Origin: UBA1447 sp964612185
GTDB taxonomy: Bacteria; Bacillota; Clostridia; Oscillospirales; Acutalibacteraceae
NCBI GenBank assembly: GCA_964612185.1
Contig: CAZTCR010000002.1
Location: forward strand, 103,631 to 167,630
Length of the DNA stretch: 64,000 nt
Direction: 5' to 3'
Under the pieces are notes generated by a model, which was not told where the DNA came from, did no database searches, and saw nothing but the letters and a program-made list of their open reading frames with translations. A program made the position numbers and the translations under genes. Of the stretch, positions 52,481 through 61,065 are shown piece by piece. Numbering within the stretch: position 1 is the stretch's first letter; each line of letters begins with the position of its first letter.

Positions 52481-53160
52481 TGTTTTTCAAAGAGTTCCTT
52501 TCCGGCACCGCAAAGCGGGCATGTCCAGTCATTGGGCAATTGCTCAAACGGGGTTGACTCGTCATAAACATATCCGCACAGCGTGCAAACCCATTTTTCT
52601 GTTTTGCCGCCGGGTTCCGTTGTTATCTTAACCGGACTCTCTGTGTGAAAAGGGGACTGCCCCGTCGCCTTAAACTCTCTAAAAGCCAGTGCGACGGAAT
52701 TTTTAAGTGATTTGTGATAATCTCCGTAAAGCAGGGGTTCGCCGGTACCCATCCAAGAATTATCCACAGTAGCGGTGATGATGTTGTGCGTTGGCGTAAT
52801 CCGGATATCTTCAACCGCGCAACTGAAATATGCCGCTGCGTTCTTCAAAAAAGGAAGACCGTTTTCTTTATCGTAATCGACATTTGCCCATTTATCGGTA
52901 TCTTTACCGCTTTGGAAACCAAAATTGGCAATCACAAACGGATTGACTTGTGTGCTCAAAACAGAAACAGAAAAAAATCCTGTTTCTCGGATTAGCCCGG
53001 TGGTATAATTCTTGTTCATACTGCAAAAGATAATGTGCGGCGGTTTACAGCTTGTGGCTTGAATCAATGCGTCAACAATTGAGCCGCCGAATGATTCACC
53101 GTTTTTAGCGCCGATTACATATAGCCCGCATGAAATCTTGTGTAGCGCAGATGTGTCCAT
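52471..53160 (-). CDS. Flavin reductase-rubredoxin fusion (high-molecular-weight rubredoxin type)
   Basis: A 229-residue fusion. Residues about 1-165 are an FMN-binding flavin-reductase-like domain; about 175-229 are a rubredoxin with two CxxC pairs (WVCTLCGYVYDE and DWTCPLCGAG) for one iron. This architecture is known in acetogens and clostridia as Hrb, an NADH-fed electron carrier for the flavodiiron protein that removes oxygen or NO. The ATG at 53160 directly follows GGAGGTAACT. No flavodiiron gene is seen here. The stop overlaps the activase start by 10 bases, which suggests it protects the glycyl radical enzyme or supplies electrons to the activase; that is inference. Confidence 0.88.
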   Translation of the reverse strand: MDTSALHKISCGLYVIGAKNGESFGGSIVDALIQATSCKPPHIIFCSMNKNYTTGLIRETGFFSVSVLSTQVNPFVIANFGFQSGKDTDKWANVDYDKENGLPFLKNAAAYFSCAVEDIRITPTHNIITATVDNSWMGTGEPLLYGDYHKSLKNSVALAFREFKATGQSPFHTESPVKITTEPGGKTEKWVCTLCGYVYDESTPFEQLPNDWTCPLCGAGKELFEKQWL

Positions 53161-53175
53161 AGTTACCTCCAATAT

Positions 53176-54225
53176 TTAGTTTGTATCGCTTTGAGTTTCC
53201 TTTTGCACATCAAACTTGTAGAGAAAGTTTTCGAGATATTTTTGATTCGCACCAAGGTCGGCCTCCAAAACATCCTGTCCTTTTTTATTTGCGCTTTTCC
53301 AGGTGTCGTCCGCCGGTATTCGAGCCTGTTCAATATCATAATTACGATAAATAATCAATGCGCCCATGGCCAGTTTAGTCAGTTCAAGAGGGTTTAAATC
53401 GGTTTCGACAACGGGTAGAATATCCTTTAAAATATCGGATAATTTGAAGAGGCTGGTATTTCCTGCTTTTTGAACGATTGCTGTAACGACTTTGCGCTGC
53501 CGGTAGGTTCGCATAAAGTCAGAATCAAGGTAGCGGATTCTGGAATACCAAAGCGCTTCATTACCGTCCAAGTGAACACTGTCACCGGCTTGTGTTTTGA
53601 AGAAATACTCATCCCGCATTGTTTTTGCTTCTTCTTGTGTGATTTCCAAATCAATCCCGCCGAGGCTATCGATAATGCTCATAAAGGCATTAAAGTCAAC
53701 CAGCACATAACTGTCAATCTTAATATTGAAATTATATTCGATGGTATCGATTACATACTGCGCTCCGCCGTATGTACAGGATGCGTTTAACTTGGCATAT
53801 GATTTTGATTCGGGCAGCATTACCCATGTATCCCGCATGAACGAAGTCAACTTCATTTTTTTGTTATTTTTATCAATGGAAAACAGAAGCATGGAGTCCG
53901 AGCGGGAATTGACATTCGGGACCCTTGCATCAACACCCAGCAGGAGGATGTTTAGGACATTTTTATCCTGCATCAAATCCCCGCTGTTAACATACACATT
54001 GGGTTTGTTTCCCTGCTCATTGAAATTGGTTCTGCGCATAAGGTCATACACATAGGCGAAAGTACCGGTTAAAATGATTGCAACGGCAAGCAGAAAGGCG
54101 ATTGCTAGTTTAAATGGCAGATGCTTTTTATTGCCATTTTTCTTCCGCTGTTGGTTCGTATCCGGCTGACCAATAGGGGGTATATCCTGTGTATTCGATC
54201 GTCCGGAAAAATAAACATCGCCCAT
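53176..54225 (-). CDS. LytR-CpsA-Psr (LCP) family cell-wall protein
   Basis: A 349-residue membrane protein with a short cytoplasmic N-terminus, one helix (about 40-60) and an extracellular LCP domain. LCP proteins transfer undecaprenyl-linked glycopolymers to peptidoglycan. Motifs are LNILLLGVDAR, SRSDSMLL (Arg and Asp for the pyrophosphate), KKMKLTSFMRDTWV, LNASCTYGGAQY and YSRIRYLDSDFMRTYRQR. AAGGAG lies before the ATG at 54225. It is the first gene behind the promoter at 54262-54290. Only 15 bases separate it from the flavin reductase-rubredoxin gene, so it may share that transcript, although its role fits the wall and not catabolism. Confidence 0.9.
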   Translation of the reverse strand: MGDVYFSGRSNTQDIPPIGQPDTNQQRKKNGNKKHLPFKLAIAFLLAVAIILTGTFAYVYDLMRRTNFNEQGNKPNVYVNSGDLMQDKNVLNILLLGVDARVPNVNSRSDSMLLFSIDKNNKKMKLTSFMRDTWVMLPESKSYAKLNASCTYGGAQYVIDTIEYNFNIKIDSYVLVDFNAFMSIIDSLGGIDLEITQEEAKTMRDEYFFKTQAGDSVHLDGNEALWYSRIRYLDSDFMRTYRQRKVVTAIVQKAGNTSLFKLSDILKDILPVVETDLNPLELTKLAMGALIIYRNYDIEQARIPADDTWKSANKKGQDVLEADLGANQKYLENFLYKFDVQKETQSDTN

Positions 54226-54261
54226 ATTCGCTTGCTCCTTAATACTGTCTATATCACATTT

Positions 54262-54290
54262 ATTCTACAATATCCCAACAAAATTAACAA
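54262..54290 (-). promoter_or_regulatory. Promoter ahead of the LCP-to-aminotransferase run
   Basis: On the minus strand TTGTTA (54285-54290), 17 bases, TAGAAT (54262-54267). No other promoter as good was found inside the eight-gene run. Confidence 0.6.
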
Positions 54291-54341
54291 TGCTTTTACT
54301 AAAATTAACAGTTTGTTTTTTTATTATTAGAGTAAATTAGT

Positions 54342-54370
54342 TTGACATGCGGGTGCGTTTGAATTAGAAT
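54342..54370 (+). promoter_or_regulatory. Promoter of rnpB
   Basis: TTGACA (54342-54347), 17 bases, TAGAAT (54365-54370). The RNA 5' end at 54377 is seven bases past the -10 box, the normal start distance. Confidence 0.85.
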
Positions 54371-54376
54371 AAAAAA

Positions 54377-54741
54377 GCGAGCAAGCCGGGCAGCCGCGGG
54401 GGTGGTGAAATACCCGCCCGCGAGGAAAGTCCGAGCTCCGAAGAGCAGGATAACGGCTAACGGCCGCCGAGGGTGACCTTAGGGAAAGTGCAACAGAGAT
54501 ATACCGCCCGCCTCCGGGCGGGTAAGGGTGGAAAGGCGAGGTAAGAGCTCACCGGCGCGCGGGAGACCGCGCGGCCCTGCAAACCCTATCCGGAGCAACA
54601 CCAACCGGGGAAAGCCGGCAGCGATGCCGGTTTGCGCTTGCTCGGCGTATACCCCGACAGGTGGCTAAAGCCTTGCGGTAACACAAGGCGTAGATAGATG
54701 GCTGCCTTTAATGACAGAACTCGGCTTACAGGCTTGCTCGC
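54377..54741 (+). ncRNA. rnpB: RNase P RNA, A-type
   Basis: Catalytic RNA that removes tRNA 5' leaders. The ends pair (GCGAGCAAGCC with GGCTTGCTCGC) as helix P1. Conserved region I, GAGGAAAGTCCGAGCTCC, stands at about 54421-54438, and the closing conserved ACAGAA with GGCTTAC is at about 54714-54727. Length is 365 bases. Helices are as in ancestral A-type RNA, not the B-type of Bacillus, which fits Clostridia. Confidence 0.93.
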
Positions 54742-54764
54742 ATTATTGTTTTAAGGATAACCCT

Positions 54765-56966
54765 ATGCAGGATAATGAAGAACAAATTGAAATAACGGGC
54801 TGTGTCGAAAACATAACCTTCCGCCGTGAGGATTCCGGTTTCACCGTGCTGGACATTAGCAGCAACGGTGAGCTAATCACTGTTGTGGGTGTTTTACCGC
54901 AGGTTTCCGTCGGTGAGGAACTGCGCTTAAGAGGGCATTGGGATTTTCACGCGTCCTTTGGCCGTCAGTTTAAGGCTGAACTGTGCGAGCACCGCCTGCC
55001 GACTACCGCAGCGGATTTGCTCAAGTACCTTTCATCCGGTATCATCAAGGGTATCGGTCCGGCAACGGCGTTAAAAATTGTTGAGGCTTTCGGAGACAGT
55101 TCTTTTGAGGTGTTGGAAGAAGATCCCAGGCGTCTTTCAACCATAAAAGGTATCTCTTTTTCAAAAGCGGAAAAAATTTGTATAAACTTTAAATCCCAGT
55201 TTGCGGTGCGCGAGGTTATGATATCCCTTGAACGGTTTGGTATGACACCGGTGGAATGCCTAAATGCCTACCGTATATTCGGCGTCAATTCTGTTGTAAC
55301 GATCACTCAAAATCCTTATTCTTTGTGTAACGAGGGTATCGGTATCGGTTTTGAACGGGCGGACGCAATCGCGGCTGTTTTACCCGAAAAACCGCCCGTG
55401 TTATTCCGCAACGCATCCGGTATACTTCACATTGTCAAGCACAACCTCTCAAACGGACACACCTGCCTGCCGCGTGAGAAACTCATCGCGCCGAGTGCCG
55501 AACTGCTGAATATTGACAGGGAAACCTGTGAAAATACTATTGCTATGCTGACCGCGCAGGGACAACTGATGCAAGAAAATATCGGCGGCAAAGAGTTTGT
55601 TTTTTTGCCTTGGATCCACACAGCCGAAAAAAAAGCGGCAGAACACATCAAAATGATGCTCCGTTTTCCGCCGGCAGGGCGTGAAACCGTTCAAGCAGAG
55701 ATTAAAAAAGTGGAAAAAGACGAAGGTCTCAAATTTGAAGAAAAGCAGAAATACGCAATCGAAACAGCCATTCAAAAGGGGATTCTGATATTAACCGGCG
55801 GACCCGGGACCGGAAAAACCACAACAATCAACGGAATACTTAAACTTTTCGAGATAAGCGGTCTTAATGTCGCGCTCACAGCACCGACCGGCAGAGCAGC
55901 AAAAAGGATGAGCGCTGTAACGGGCAAAGACGCAAAAACGATTCACCGTCTGCTTGAGGTGGAATGGGACAAGGATGACAAACCGGTTTTTGCGCGAAAC
56001 GCGCGGAACCCGCTGTCGGAAGATGCTGTGATTATTGACGAACTTTCGATGGTTGATATATCACTGTTCTCAAGCCTGCTAAATGCGCTGCCTATTGGCT
56101 GCCGTTTGGTGATGGTGGGGGATTCAGACCAACTACCCCCGGTCGGCGCCGGGAATGTATTGCACGACCTAATCGCGTCAAATCTTCTGCCTGTTGTGGA
56201 ACTCAAAGAAATATTCCGTCAAGCAATGGAAAGCCTTATTGTCATCAACGCCCATAAAATTGTGCAAGGTGATATGCCTGAACTCGGCAGTAAGGATAAA
56301 GATTTCTTCTTCTTAGAAAGATATTCCGTGACCGCTGCGGCGGATGTCATTTGCGATTTGTGCGCTGAGCGTCTGCCGAAGGCTTATGGGTATTCGCCGG
56401 CAACGGATATTCAAATACTTTGTCCTTCAAAAAAGGGTGAAACCGGTACAGTATCTCTTAACAAGCAGCTTCAAGCGCTTTTGAATCCCTCGCAAAAAGG
56501 CAAGAAAGAGATTGTTGTCAGAACCAATGTTTTTCGCGAAGGCGACAAGGTGATGCAAACAAAGAACAACTACAATATCAATTGGGAAAAAGATGATGAA
56601 ACCGGTACGGGAATATTCAACGGTGATGTCGGCATTTTGACCGGAGTCGATATGGCCTCAACAAATGTGACAATTGTTTTTGACGACAGAACGGCCTGCT
56701 ATACCTTTGAACAAGCGGCAGACCTTGAACTCGCCTATGCTGTAACGGTACATAAAAGTCAGGGCAATGAGTTTGATGCAGTAATTATGCCGGTAATCGG
56801 TGTTGTGCCCCAGCTTGCTTATCGCAATCTGTTATATACCGCGGTAACACGGGCAAAAAAAATGATGATTCTTGTCGGCAGCGCAGAGCAAATAAGAGAA
56901 ATGGCCCAAAACGACCGGAAGTCAAAGCGGTATTCCGCTCTTCATTATTTCCTGACGGGGGCATGA
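54765..56966 (+). CDS. recD2: RecD2-type ATP-dependent DNA helicase
   Basis: A 5'-3' SF1B helicase of 733 residues involved in DNA repair without RecBC. The N-terminal OB-like and helix-hairpin-helix region (about 1-320, with YLSSGIIKGIGPATALKIVEAFG) precedes Walker A LTGGPGTGKTTT (about 344-355), the DELSMVD box, MVGDSDQLPPVGAGNVL, and the C-terminal VTVHKSQGNEFDAV and YTAVTRAKK motifs. The ATG at 54765 with AAGGAT upstream is preferred to an in-frame ATG at 54711, which lies inside rnpB. It overlaps comF by 4 bases. Confidence 0.93.
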   Translation: MQDNEEQIEITGCVENITFRREDSGFTVLDISSNGELITVVGVLPQVSVGEELRLRGHWDFHASFGRQFKAELCEHRLPTTAADLLKYLSSGIIKGIGPATALKIVEAFGDSSFEVLEEDPRRLSTIKGISFSKAEKICINFKSQFAVREVMISLERFGMTPVECLNAYRIFGVNSVVTITQNPYSLCNEGIGIGFERADAIAAVLPEKPPVLFRNASGILHIVKHNLSNGHTCLPREKLIAPSAELLNIDRETCENTIAMLTAQGQLMQENIGGKEFVFLPWIHTAEKKAAEHIKMMLRFPPAGRETVQAEIKKVEKDEGLKFEEKQKYAIETAIQKGILILTGGPGTGKTTTINGILKLFEISGLNVALTAPTGRAAKRMSAVTGKDAKTIHRLLEVEWDKDDKPVFARNARNPLSEDAVIIDELSMVDISLFSSLLNALPIGCRLVMVGDSDQLPPVGAGNVLHDLIASNLLPVVELKEIFRQAMESLIVINAHKIVQGDMPELGSKDKDFFFLERYSVTAAADVICDLCAERLPKAYGYSPATDIQILCPSKKGETGTVSLNKQLQALLNPSQKGKKEIVVRTNVFREGDKVMQTKNNYNINWEKDDETGTGIFNGDVGILTGVDMASTNVTIVFDDRTACYTFEQAADLELAYAVTVHKSQGNEFDAVIMPVIGVVPQLAYRNLLYTAVTRAKKMMILVGSAEQIREMAQNDRKSKRYSALHYFLTGA

Positions 56967-57679
56967 GCATGCCAAATGCAAGCTTAGTATTTGAACGGAT
57001 ACTTTATGCGATATTCCCCAAACGGTGTGTATTATGTACTCAGGTAATAACGCCGGAGAAAGATGCCTGCGCCAACTGCCTCAAAGATTTACCTCGGGTA
57101 TTGCCGCCGGTTTGCATAAAATGCGGCCGGGGTAAAAGCGAGTGCCTTTGCCGGAATTACCGGTTCTATTATTCCGGGCTTACTGCTCCGTTCTATTATG
57201 AAGGTGTCATTGGTAAAAGTATCCGTAACTTCAAATTCCGGGGCAAAACCGGACATGCGGATTTTTTCGCGAAGGAGATGACGGTTGCTGTTAAAAATCA
57301 ATTTGCCGGTAAAAACTTTGATTTGATTACCTGTGTACCGCTTACAAAGAACAGTTACAAGATCCGCGGCTTTAATCAAAGCTTTTTGCTTGCCAAAGCA
57401 ATCGGCGGAGCTTTAAACATCGAAATAAGCGGGGATTTAATTGTCAAAATTTATGACACGCCCGCCCAGCATACCATGACTTCTTCCATGCGCCGCGGCA
57501 ATCTTGCGGGCGTTTTCGATGTTGCCCGGCCGGATGTCGTGAAGGGGAAAATGATCCTGCTCTGCGATGATGTCGCCACAACAGGCTCAACAATCAATGA
57601 ATGCGCGAAGATGCTGCTGCTGTATGGAGCAAAAGAGGTATGCTGCGTTACCGCAGCCGTAACCCGCAAAGTAAAATGA
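56963..57679 (+). CDS. comF: ComF family phosphoribosyltransferase-like protein
   Basis: A 238-residue protein. The N-terminal zinc-ribbon-like part has cysteine pairs CVLC, CANC, CIKC and CLC (about 21-70). The phosphoribosyltransferase domain carries the PRPP motif LLCDDVATTGST near 197-208 and the RGFNQS segment. ComF helps single-stranded DNA uptake in competent bacteria and DNA repair; the enzymatic role is not clear. The start overlaps the recD2 stop by 4 bases (ATGA), so the two are translationally coupled. The helicase partnership is consistent with DNA processing. Confidence 0.9.
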   Translation: MSMPNASLVFERILYAIFPKRCVLCTQVITPEKDACANCLKDLPRVLPPVCIKCGRGKSECLCRNYRFYYSGLTAPFYYEGVIGKSIRNFKFRGKTGHADFFAKEMTVAVKNQFAGKNFDLITCVPLTKNSYKIRGFNQSFLLAKAIGGALNIEISGDLIVKIYDTPAQHTMTSSMRRGNLAGVFDVARPDVVKGKMILLCDDVATTGSTINECAKMLLLYGAKEVCCVTAAVTRKVK

Positions 57680-57704
57680 CTGCAAAGCGGAAAGGGGGAG
57701 AACA

Positions 57705-58739
57705 ATGCTCGGGATCAACATCGGCGTAGATTTGGGAACAACATCAACCGTAATTTATGTTGATGGCAAGGGAATTGTTTTATCCGAACCCACCGCAGCT
57801 GCCTATAACAATGAGAGCGGGAAAATGATTGCCGTCGGTAAAAAAGCATACAATATGGTTGGACGCAATCCCTCATCTATCAAAGTTGTGCTGCCCATGC
57901 GGGAAGGTGTTGTCTCAGACTTTACTGTAACACAAAATATTTTGCGCTATTACCTGCAAAAGATATGCGGCAATATGGTTTTCAAGCCGAATATCGTTAT
58001 CTGTTTACCTTCAACCGTTACGAATCTTGAAAAGCGTACAATACTCGACCTTGCTATTTCGTCCGGTGCCGGCAAAGCGTGCCTGATTGAGGAACCGCTC
58101 GCGGCGGCTCTGGGGGCCGGTGTGGAGATAAGCCATCCGAAAGGCGTAATGGTTGTGGATATCGGGGGCGGTACGGCGGATATTGCTGTTTTAACCATGG
58201 GGAGCATATCGGTTTCGAAATCCATCAAAGTTGCCGGGAACTCCCTTGATGACGCCATTGTGCGTTATTTCCGCAGGGAACGCGATGTGATCATCGGACA
58301 GAGAACAGCAGAGAAAATTAAGATAAAAATCGGTTGTTCTTACCTGCGTGAAGCAGAGCTCGCGATTTCGGTAAAAGGTAAACATTATATTACCGGCATG
58401 CCAGCGCGTCTGGAAGTGTCATCAACCGATATTTATCTTGCCGTGAGGGAACACCTCGAGAGTGTTTGTGAAGCGGTGCGAAGTGTGCTGGAATCAACCC
58501 CGCCCGAGCTGGCTGCGGATATTACCGAAAGCGGCATTATTCTTACCGGCGGCGGGGCGCTTCTGAAAGGGCTGGATACGCTCATCAGTGAAAGGACCGG
58601 CATTAAAACAACCGTCGCAAAAGAGCCGCTTCTTTGCGTCGCAAACGGCATCGGTAAAGTGCTGAAGAATCTTAGTCTGCTTGAAATGTCCGGCTTTGCT
58701 TTTAAGACAGCGGAAGAAATCAGAGGATATAAGGAATAA
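57705..58739 (+). CDS. mreB: MreB/Mbl family actin-like rod-shape protein
   Basis: A bacterial actin of 344 residues that forms membrane-bound filaments guiding wall synthesis. Phosphate 1 is GVDLGTTSTVIYV, phosphate 2 is VVDIGGGTADIAVL (about 150-163), and the adenosine motif is ILTGGGALLKGLD (about 282-294). KVVLPMREGVVSDF and LIEEPLAAALGAG are standard MreB segments. GGGGGAG lies five bases before the ATG. It is third in the rnpB-recD2-comF-mreB order and is not accompanied by mreC and mreD, so it may be an Mbl or MreBH-type paralogue. Confidence 0.9.
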   Translation: MLGINIGVDLGTTSTVIYVDGKGIVLSEPTAAAYNNESGKMIAVGKKAYNMVGRNPSSIKVVLPMREGVVSDFTVTQNILRYYLQKICGNMVFKPNIVICLPSTVTNLEKRTILDLAISSGAGKACLIEEPLAAALGAGVEISHPKGVMVVDIGGGTADIAVLTMGSISVSKSIKVAGNSLDDAIVRYFRRERDVIIGQRTAEKIKIKIGCSYLREAELAISVKGKHYITGMPARLEVSSTDIYLAVREHLESVCEAVRSVLESTPPELAADITESGIILTGGGALLKGLDTLISERTGIKTTVAKEPLLCVANGIGKVLKNLSLLEMSGFAFKTAEEIRGYKE

Positions 58740-58768
58740 ATTAATATTGTAACAGGAGAGGGTTGTAT

Positions 58769-59503
58769 ATGACAAAAGTTATCGCACACAGGGGAGCCTG
58801 CAAAGTTGCTCCGCAAAACACAATACCCGCGTTTCAAAAGGCGATCGAAATGGGAGCGGATGGATTTGAGAACGATGTCCATCTGACTAAGGACGGCTTT
58901 TTGGTGGTATGCCACAACCATGACATTGATGAAACATCAAACGGAACCGGCTTGATTGCCGATTACACGCTTGAGGAACTGCGTCAATTTGACTTCGGCT
59001 CTTATTTTTCTCAAGAATTTGCCGGTACAAGGATCCCCACACTTGACGAGTTTCTTGACCTTTGCCGGGTGTTAGATGTCATCAATATCGAAATTAAGAA
59101 TCCACGGCAAACCGGAACGGATATAGTACGCAAAACGATCGGCAAGGTAAAGGACTTTGGCCTTTTCGATAAGCTGATTATATCTTGTTTTAATAAAGAC
59201 ATTCTCATTGAGTGCAAAGCGGTTGACCCGAAAACCATGACCGGGATCTTATATTCAACAGAATGCCCGTATACGGAAATTTATGACGATCCGGTTGCAT
59301 TTGCCAAAACAATAAAAGCGGATGCCATCCATCCGCTCGGGATACTTGTTGATGAAGATTATGTACTTAACTGCCACAAAGCAGGGTTAATTGTAAATCC
59401 TTGGACGATTGATAAACCTTACGCGATTGAGAGGCTGCGGGACTGGGGCAGTGACGGTATTATTACCAATTACCCGGACATCGCCAGAAGTATTATCAAA
59501 TAA
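58769..59503 (+). CDS. Glycerophosphodiester phosphodiesterase
   Basis: A metal-dependent phosphodiesterase of 244 residues that splits glycerophosphodiesters to an alcohol and glycerol 3-phosphate. The GDPD motifs are IAHRGACKVAPQNT (His8, Arg9), ENDVHLTKDG (Glu and Asp metal ligands) and VCHNHDID (catalytic His). NIEIKN supplies another metal ligand. The ATG at 58769 follows AGGAGAGGG by six bases, so the TTG at 58763 is not used. No signal peptide, hence cytoplasmic. It lies 29 bases after mreB and before a terminator. Confidence 0.92.
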   Translation: MTKVIAHRGACKVAPQNTIPAFQKAIEMGADGFENDVHLTKDGFLVVCHNHDIDETSNGTGLIADYTLEELRQFDFGSYFSQEFAGTRIPTLDEFLDLCRVLDVINIEIKNPRQTGTDIVRKTIGKVKDFGLFDKLIISCFNKDILIECKAVDPKTMTGILYSTECPYTEIYDDPVAFAKTIKADAIHPLGILVDEDYVLNCHKAGLIVNPWTIDKPYAIERLRDWGSDGIITNYPDIARSIIK

Positions 59504-59507
59504 AAAA

Positions 59508-59537
59508 TCCGCGCGGGTAACCGCGCGGAAACTTTTT
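59508..59537. terminator. Terminator between convergent GDPD and folA genes
   Basis: Perfect TCCGCGCGG/CCGCGCGGA arms (59508-59516, 59521-59529), GTAA loop, then AACTTTTT. AAAAAA before the stem gives a U-run on the minus strand as well. Confidence 0.85.
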
Positions 59538-59554
59538 GCAGCTTTATCAGCTGG

Positions 59555-60043
59555 CTATATTCTTTCGTACCGGTCAAAGGTGAAGGTGAATCCTTTGCTC
59601 TCCACCGGTGCTGACCGGTTAACCAGTTTCCACTCTTTACTCTTTGAAAGATTTGGGAAATGCTTGTCAGCCTTCGCCCGCGCATTGAACTGCGTGACAT
59701 AGGCCGCCGAACAGTACGGCAGCATCAGTTCATACACTGCCTGTCCGCCGATAATAAAAATATCCGTGGATTCATATTGCTCAAGATGCGAAAGCAGTTC
59801 ATCCAAACTGTTTAATATCGTAACACCCTCTATACGAAGGGTTGGATTATCGGAAAGAACAATATTGTTCCTGTCCTTGAGCGGTTTTTGATTGGGTAAG
59901 GAATAAAAAGTTTTTTCTCCCATTACCACGATCTTACCGGTGGTCATGCTTTTGAAAAATCGCATATCCTCCGGCACATGGAACAATAAATCGTTTTTAT
60001 AGCCGATTCCCCAGTTATGATCCACCGAAACAATGGTATTCAT
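59555..60043 (-). CDS. folA: Dihydrofolate reductase
   Basis: Reduces dihydrofolate to tetrahydrofolate with NADPH; 162 residues. It starts MNTIVSVDHNWGIGYKNDLLFHVPEDMRFF-like: GIGYKNDLLFHVPED holds the substrate-site Asp/Glu, VVMGEKTFYSLP the NADPH loop, and IFIIGGQAVYELML the late conserved GG motif. The ATG at 60043 is chosen because the family begins there; the ribosome site is poor, so coupling to thyA, 32 bases upstream, is likely. It replaces the dihydrofolate made by thymidylate synthase, so the thyA-folA order is functional. Confidence 0.93.
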   Translation of the reverse strand: MNTIVSVDHNWGIGYKNDLLFHVPEDMRFFKSMTTGKIVVMGEKTFYSLPNQKPLKDRNNIVLSDNPTLRIEGVTILNSLDELLSHLEQYESTDIFIIGGQAVYELMLPYCSAAYVTQFNARAKADKHFPNLSKSKEWKLVNRSAPVESKGFTFTFDRYERI

Positions 60044-60075
60044 CAGCAGCACCCGTACTTTCTAATGTCTCTTAT

Positions 60076-60909
60076 CTAAACGGCAACCGGTATTTTCAAC
60101 TTGAACTCGTGAAACTTGTAATCTTTAAGTTCAAAGTTGTTCACGCCGAACTTATAAAAATCATCAATACTCTTGTCGATGCCGAAGTCCGGTGCGTCAA
60201 AAGGTACCCGTTCCAAAAGCTCTTCAACAATTGGGATGTGTCTGTCATAAATATGGGCGTCAGCAATCACATGAACGAGTTCGCCGGCTTCAAGCGAACT
60301 GACCTGCGCAAACATGTGCAGCAACACCGCGTACTGGCAAACATTCCAGTTGTTGGCCACCAGCATATCTTGTGAACGCTGGTTTAATATGCCGTTGAGC
60401 TTGCCGCCGGTCACATTAAAGGTCATACTGTACGCGCAGGGGTATAGCATCATTTCGCTCAAATCATGATGGTTGTAAATGTTTGTCATAATGCGTCTGC
60501 TCAGCGGATTGTTCTTTAAATCATACAGTACCCGGTCCACTTGGTCAAACATCCCCTCGGCATACCGGTGTTTGACACCGAGTTGGTAGCCGTATGCTTT
60601 GCCGATGGTACCGTTTTTATCCGCCCAGGAATCCCAGATGTGGCTTTTCAAATCCTTGATATTATTGGACTTTTTCTGCCAAATCCAAAGCATTTCGTCA
60701 ATCGCGTTGATATAATTTGTTTTGCGCAAAGTGAGAATTGGGAACTCCGCCGATAAATCATAGCGGTTGATCACACAAAACTTTTTTATGGTGTGCGCAG
60801 GGGCGCCGTCGTTCCATCTGGGACGGACAGCCACCTCTTTATCCCAAAACCCGTTGTTGAGGATGTCCTTACAATTTTCAATAAAAACTTTGTCCGCGTA
60901 ACTCATCAT
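60076..60909 (-). CDS. thyA: Thymidylate synthase
   Basis: Makes dTMP from dUMP with methylenetetrahydrofolate; 277 residues. The catalytic cysteine lies in LYPCAYSMTF (about 157-166), where many ThyA have PPCH; Ala replaces that His. NQRSQDMLVANNWNVCQYA is the phosphate and pyrimidine site (Arg, Ser, Asp, Asn), and HVIADAHIYDRHI holds the late His and Tyr. It is first of the thyA-folA pair, with promoter 60939-60967. ATG at 60909 or 60906 are both possible. Confidence 0.92.
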   Translation of the reverse strand: MMSYADKVFIENCKDILNNGFWDKEVAVRPRWNDGAPAHTIKKFCVINRYDLSAEFPILTLRKTNYINAIDEMLWIWQKKSNNIKDLKSHIWDSWADKNGTIGKAYGYQLGVKHRYAEGMFDQVDRVLYDLKNNPLSRRIMTNIYNHHDLSEMMLYPCAYSMTFNVTGGKLNGILNQRSQDMLVANNWNVCQYAVLLHMFAQVSSLEAGELVHVIADAHIYDRHIPIVEELLERVPFDAPDFGIDKSIDDFYKFGVNNFELKDYKFHEFKLKIPVAV

Positions 60910-60938
60910 GATTACTCCGTCTCATATTTCTCCCTCAT

Positions 60939-60967
60939 ATTCTAATGGGAATGCTGACCGGTGTCAA
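60939..60967 (-). promoter_or_regulatory. Promoter of thyA-folA
   Basis: On the minus strand TTGACA (60962-60967), 17 bases, TAGAAT (60939-60944). Confidence 0.75.
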
Positions 60968-60997
60968 CTAAAATCGGCGGGAATGTGTTGGTGCAAC

Positions 60998-61025
60998 TTG
61001 CTTTATTTTAAGAAATCGTTATAAT
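60998..61025 (+). promoter_or_regulatory. Promoter of asnS
   Basis: TTGCTT (60998-61003), 16 bases, perfect TATAAT (61020-61025), 40 bases before the start codon. The leader is too short for a T-box. Confidence 0.6.
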
Positions 61026-61065
61026 GATGAAGATGTCATGACTAATTAATTATCGGAGGAAAGCG

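Noticed and set aside
54711..54764. Earlier in-frame start for recD2
   Set aside because: It lies inside the 3' part of rnpB; the start at 54765 has a ribosome site and begins at the conserved part.
61026..61065. T-box riboswitch ahead of asnS
   Set aside because: The leader between promoter and start is only about 40 bases, too short for a T-box.
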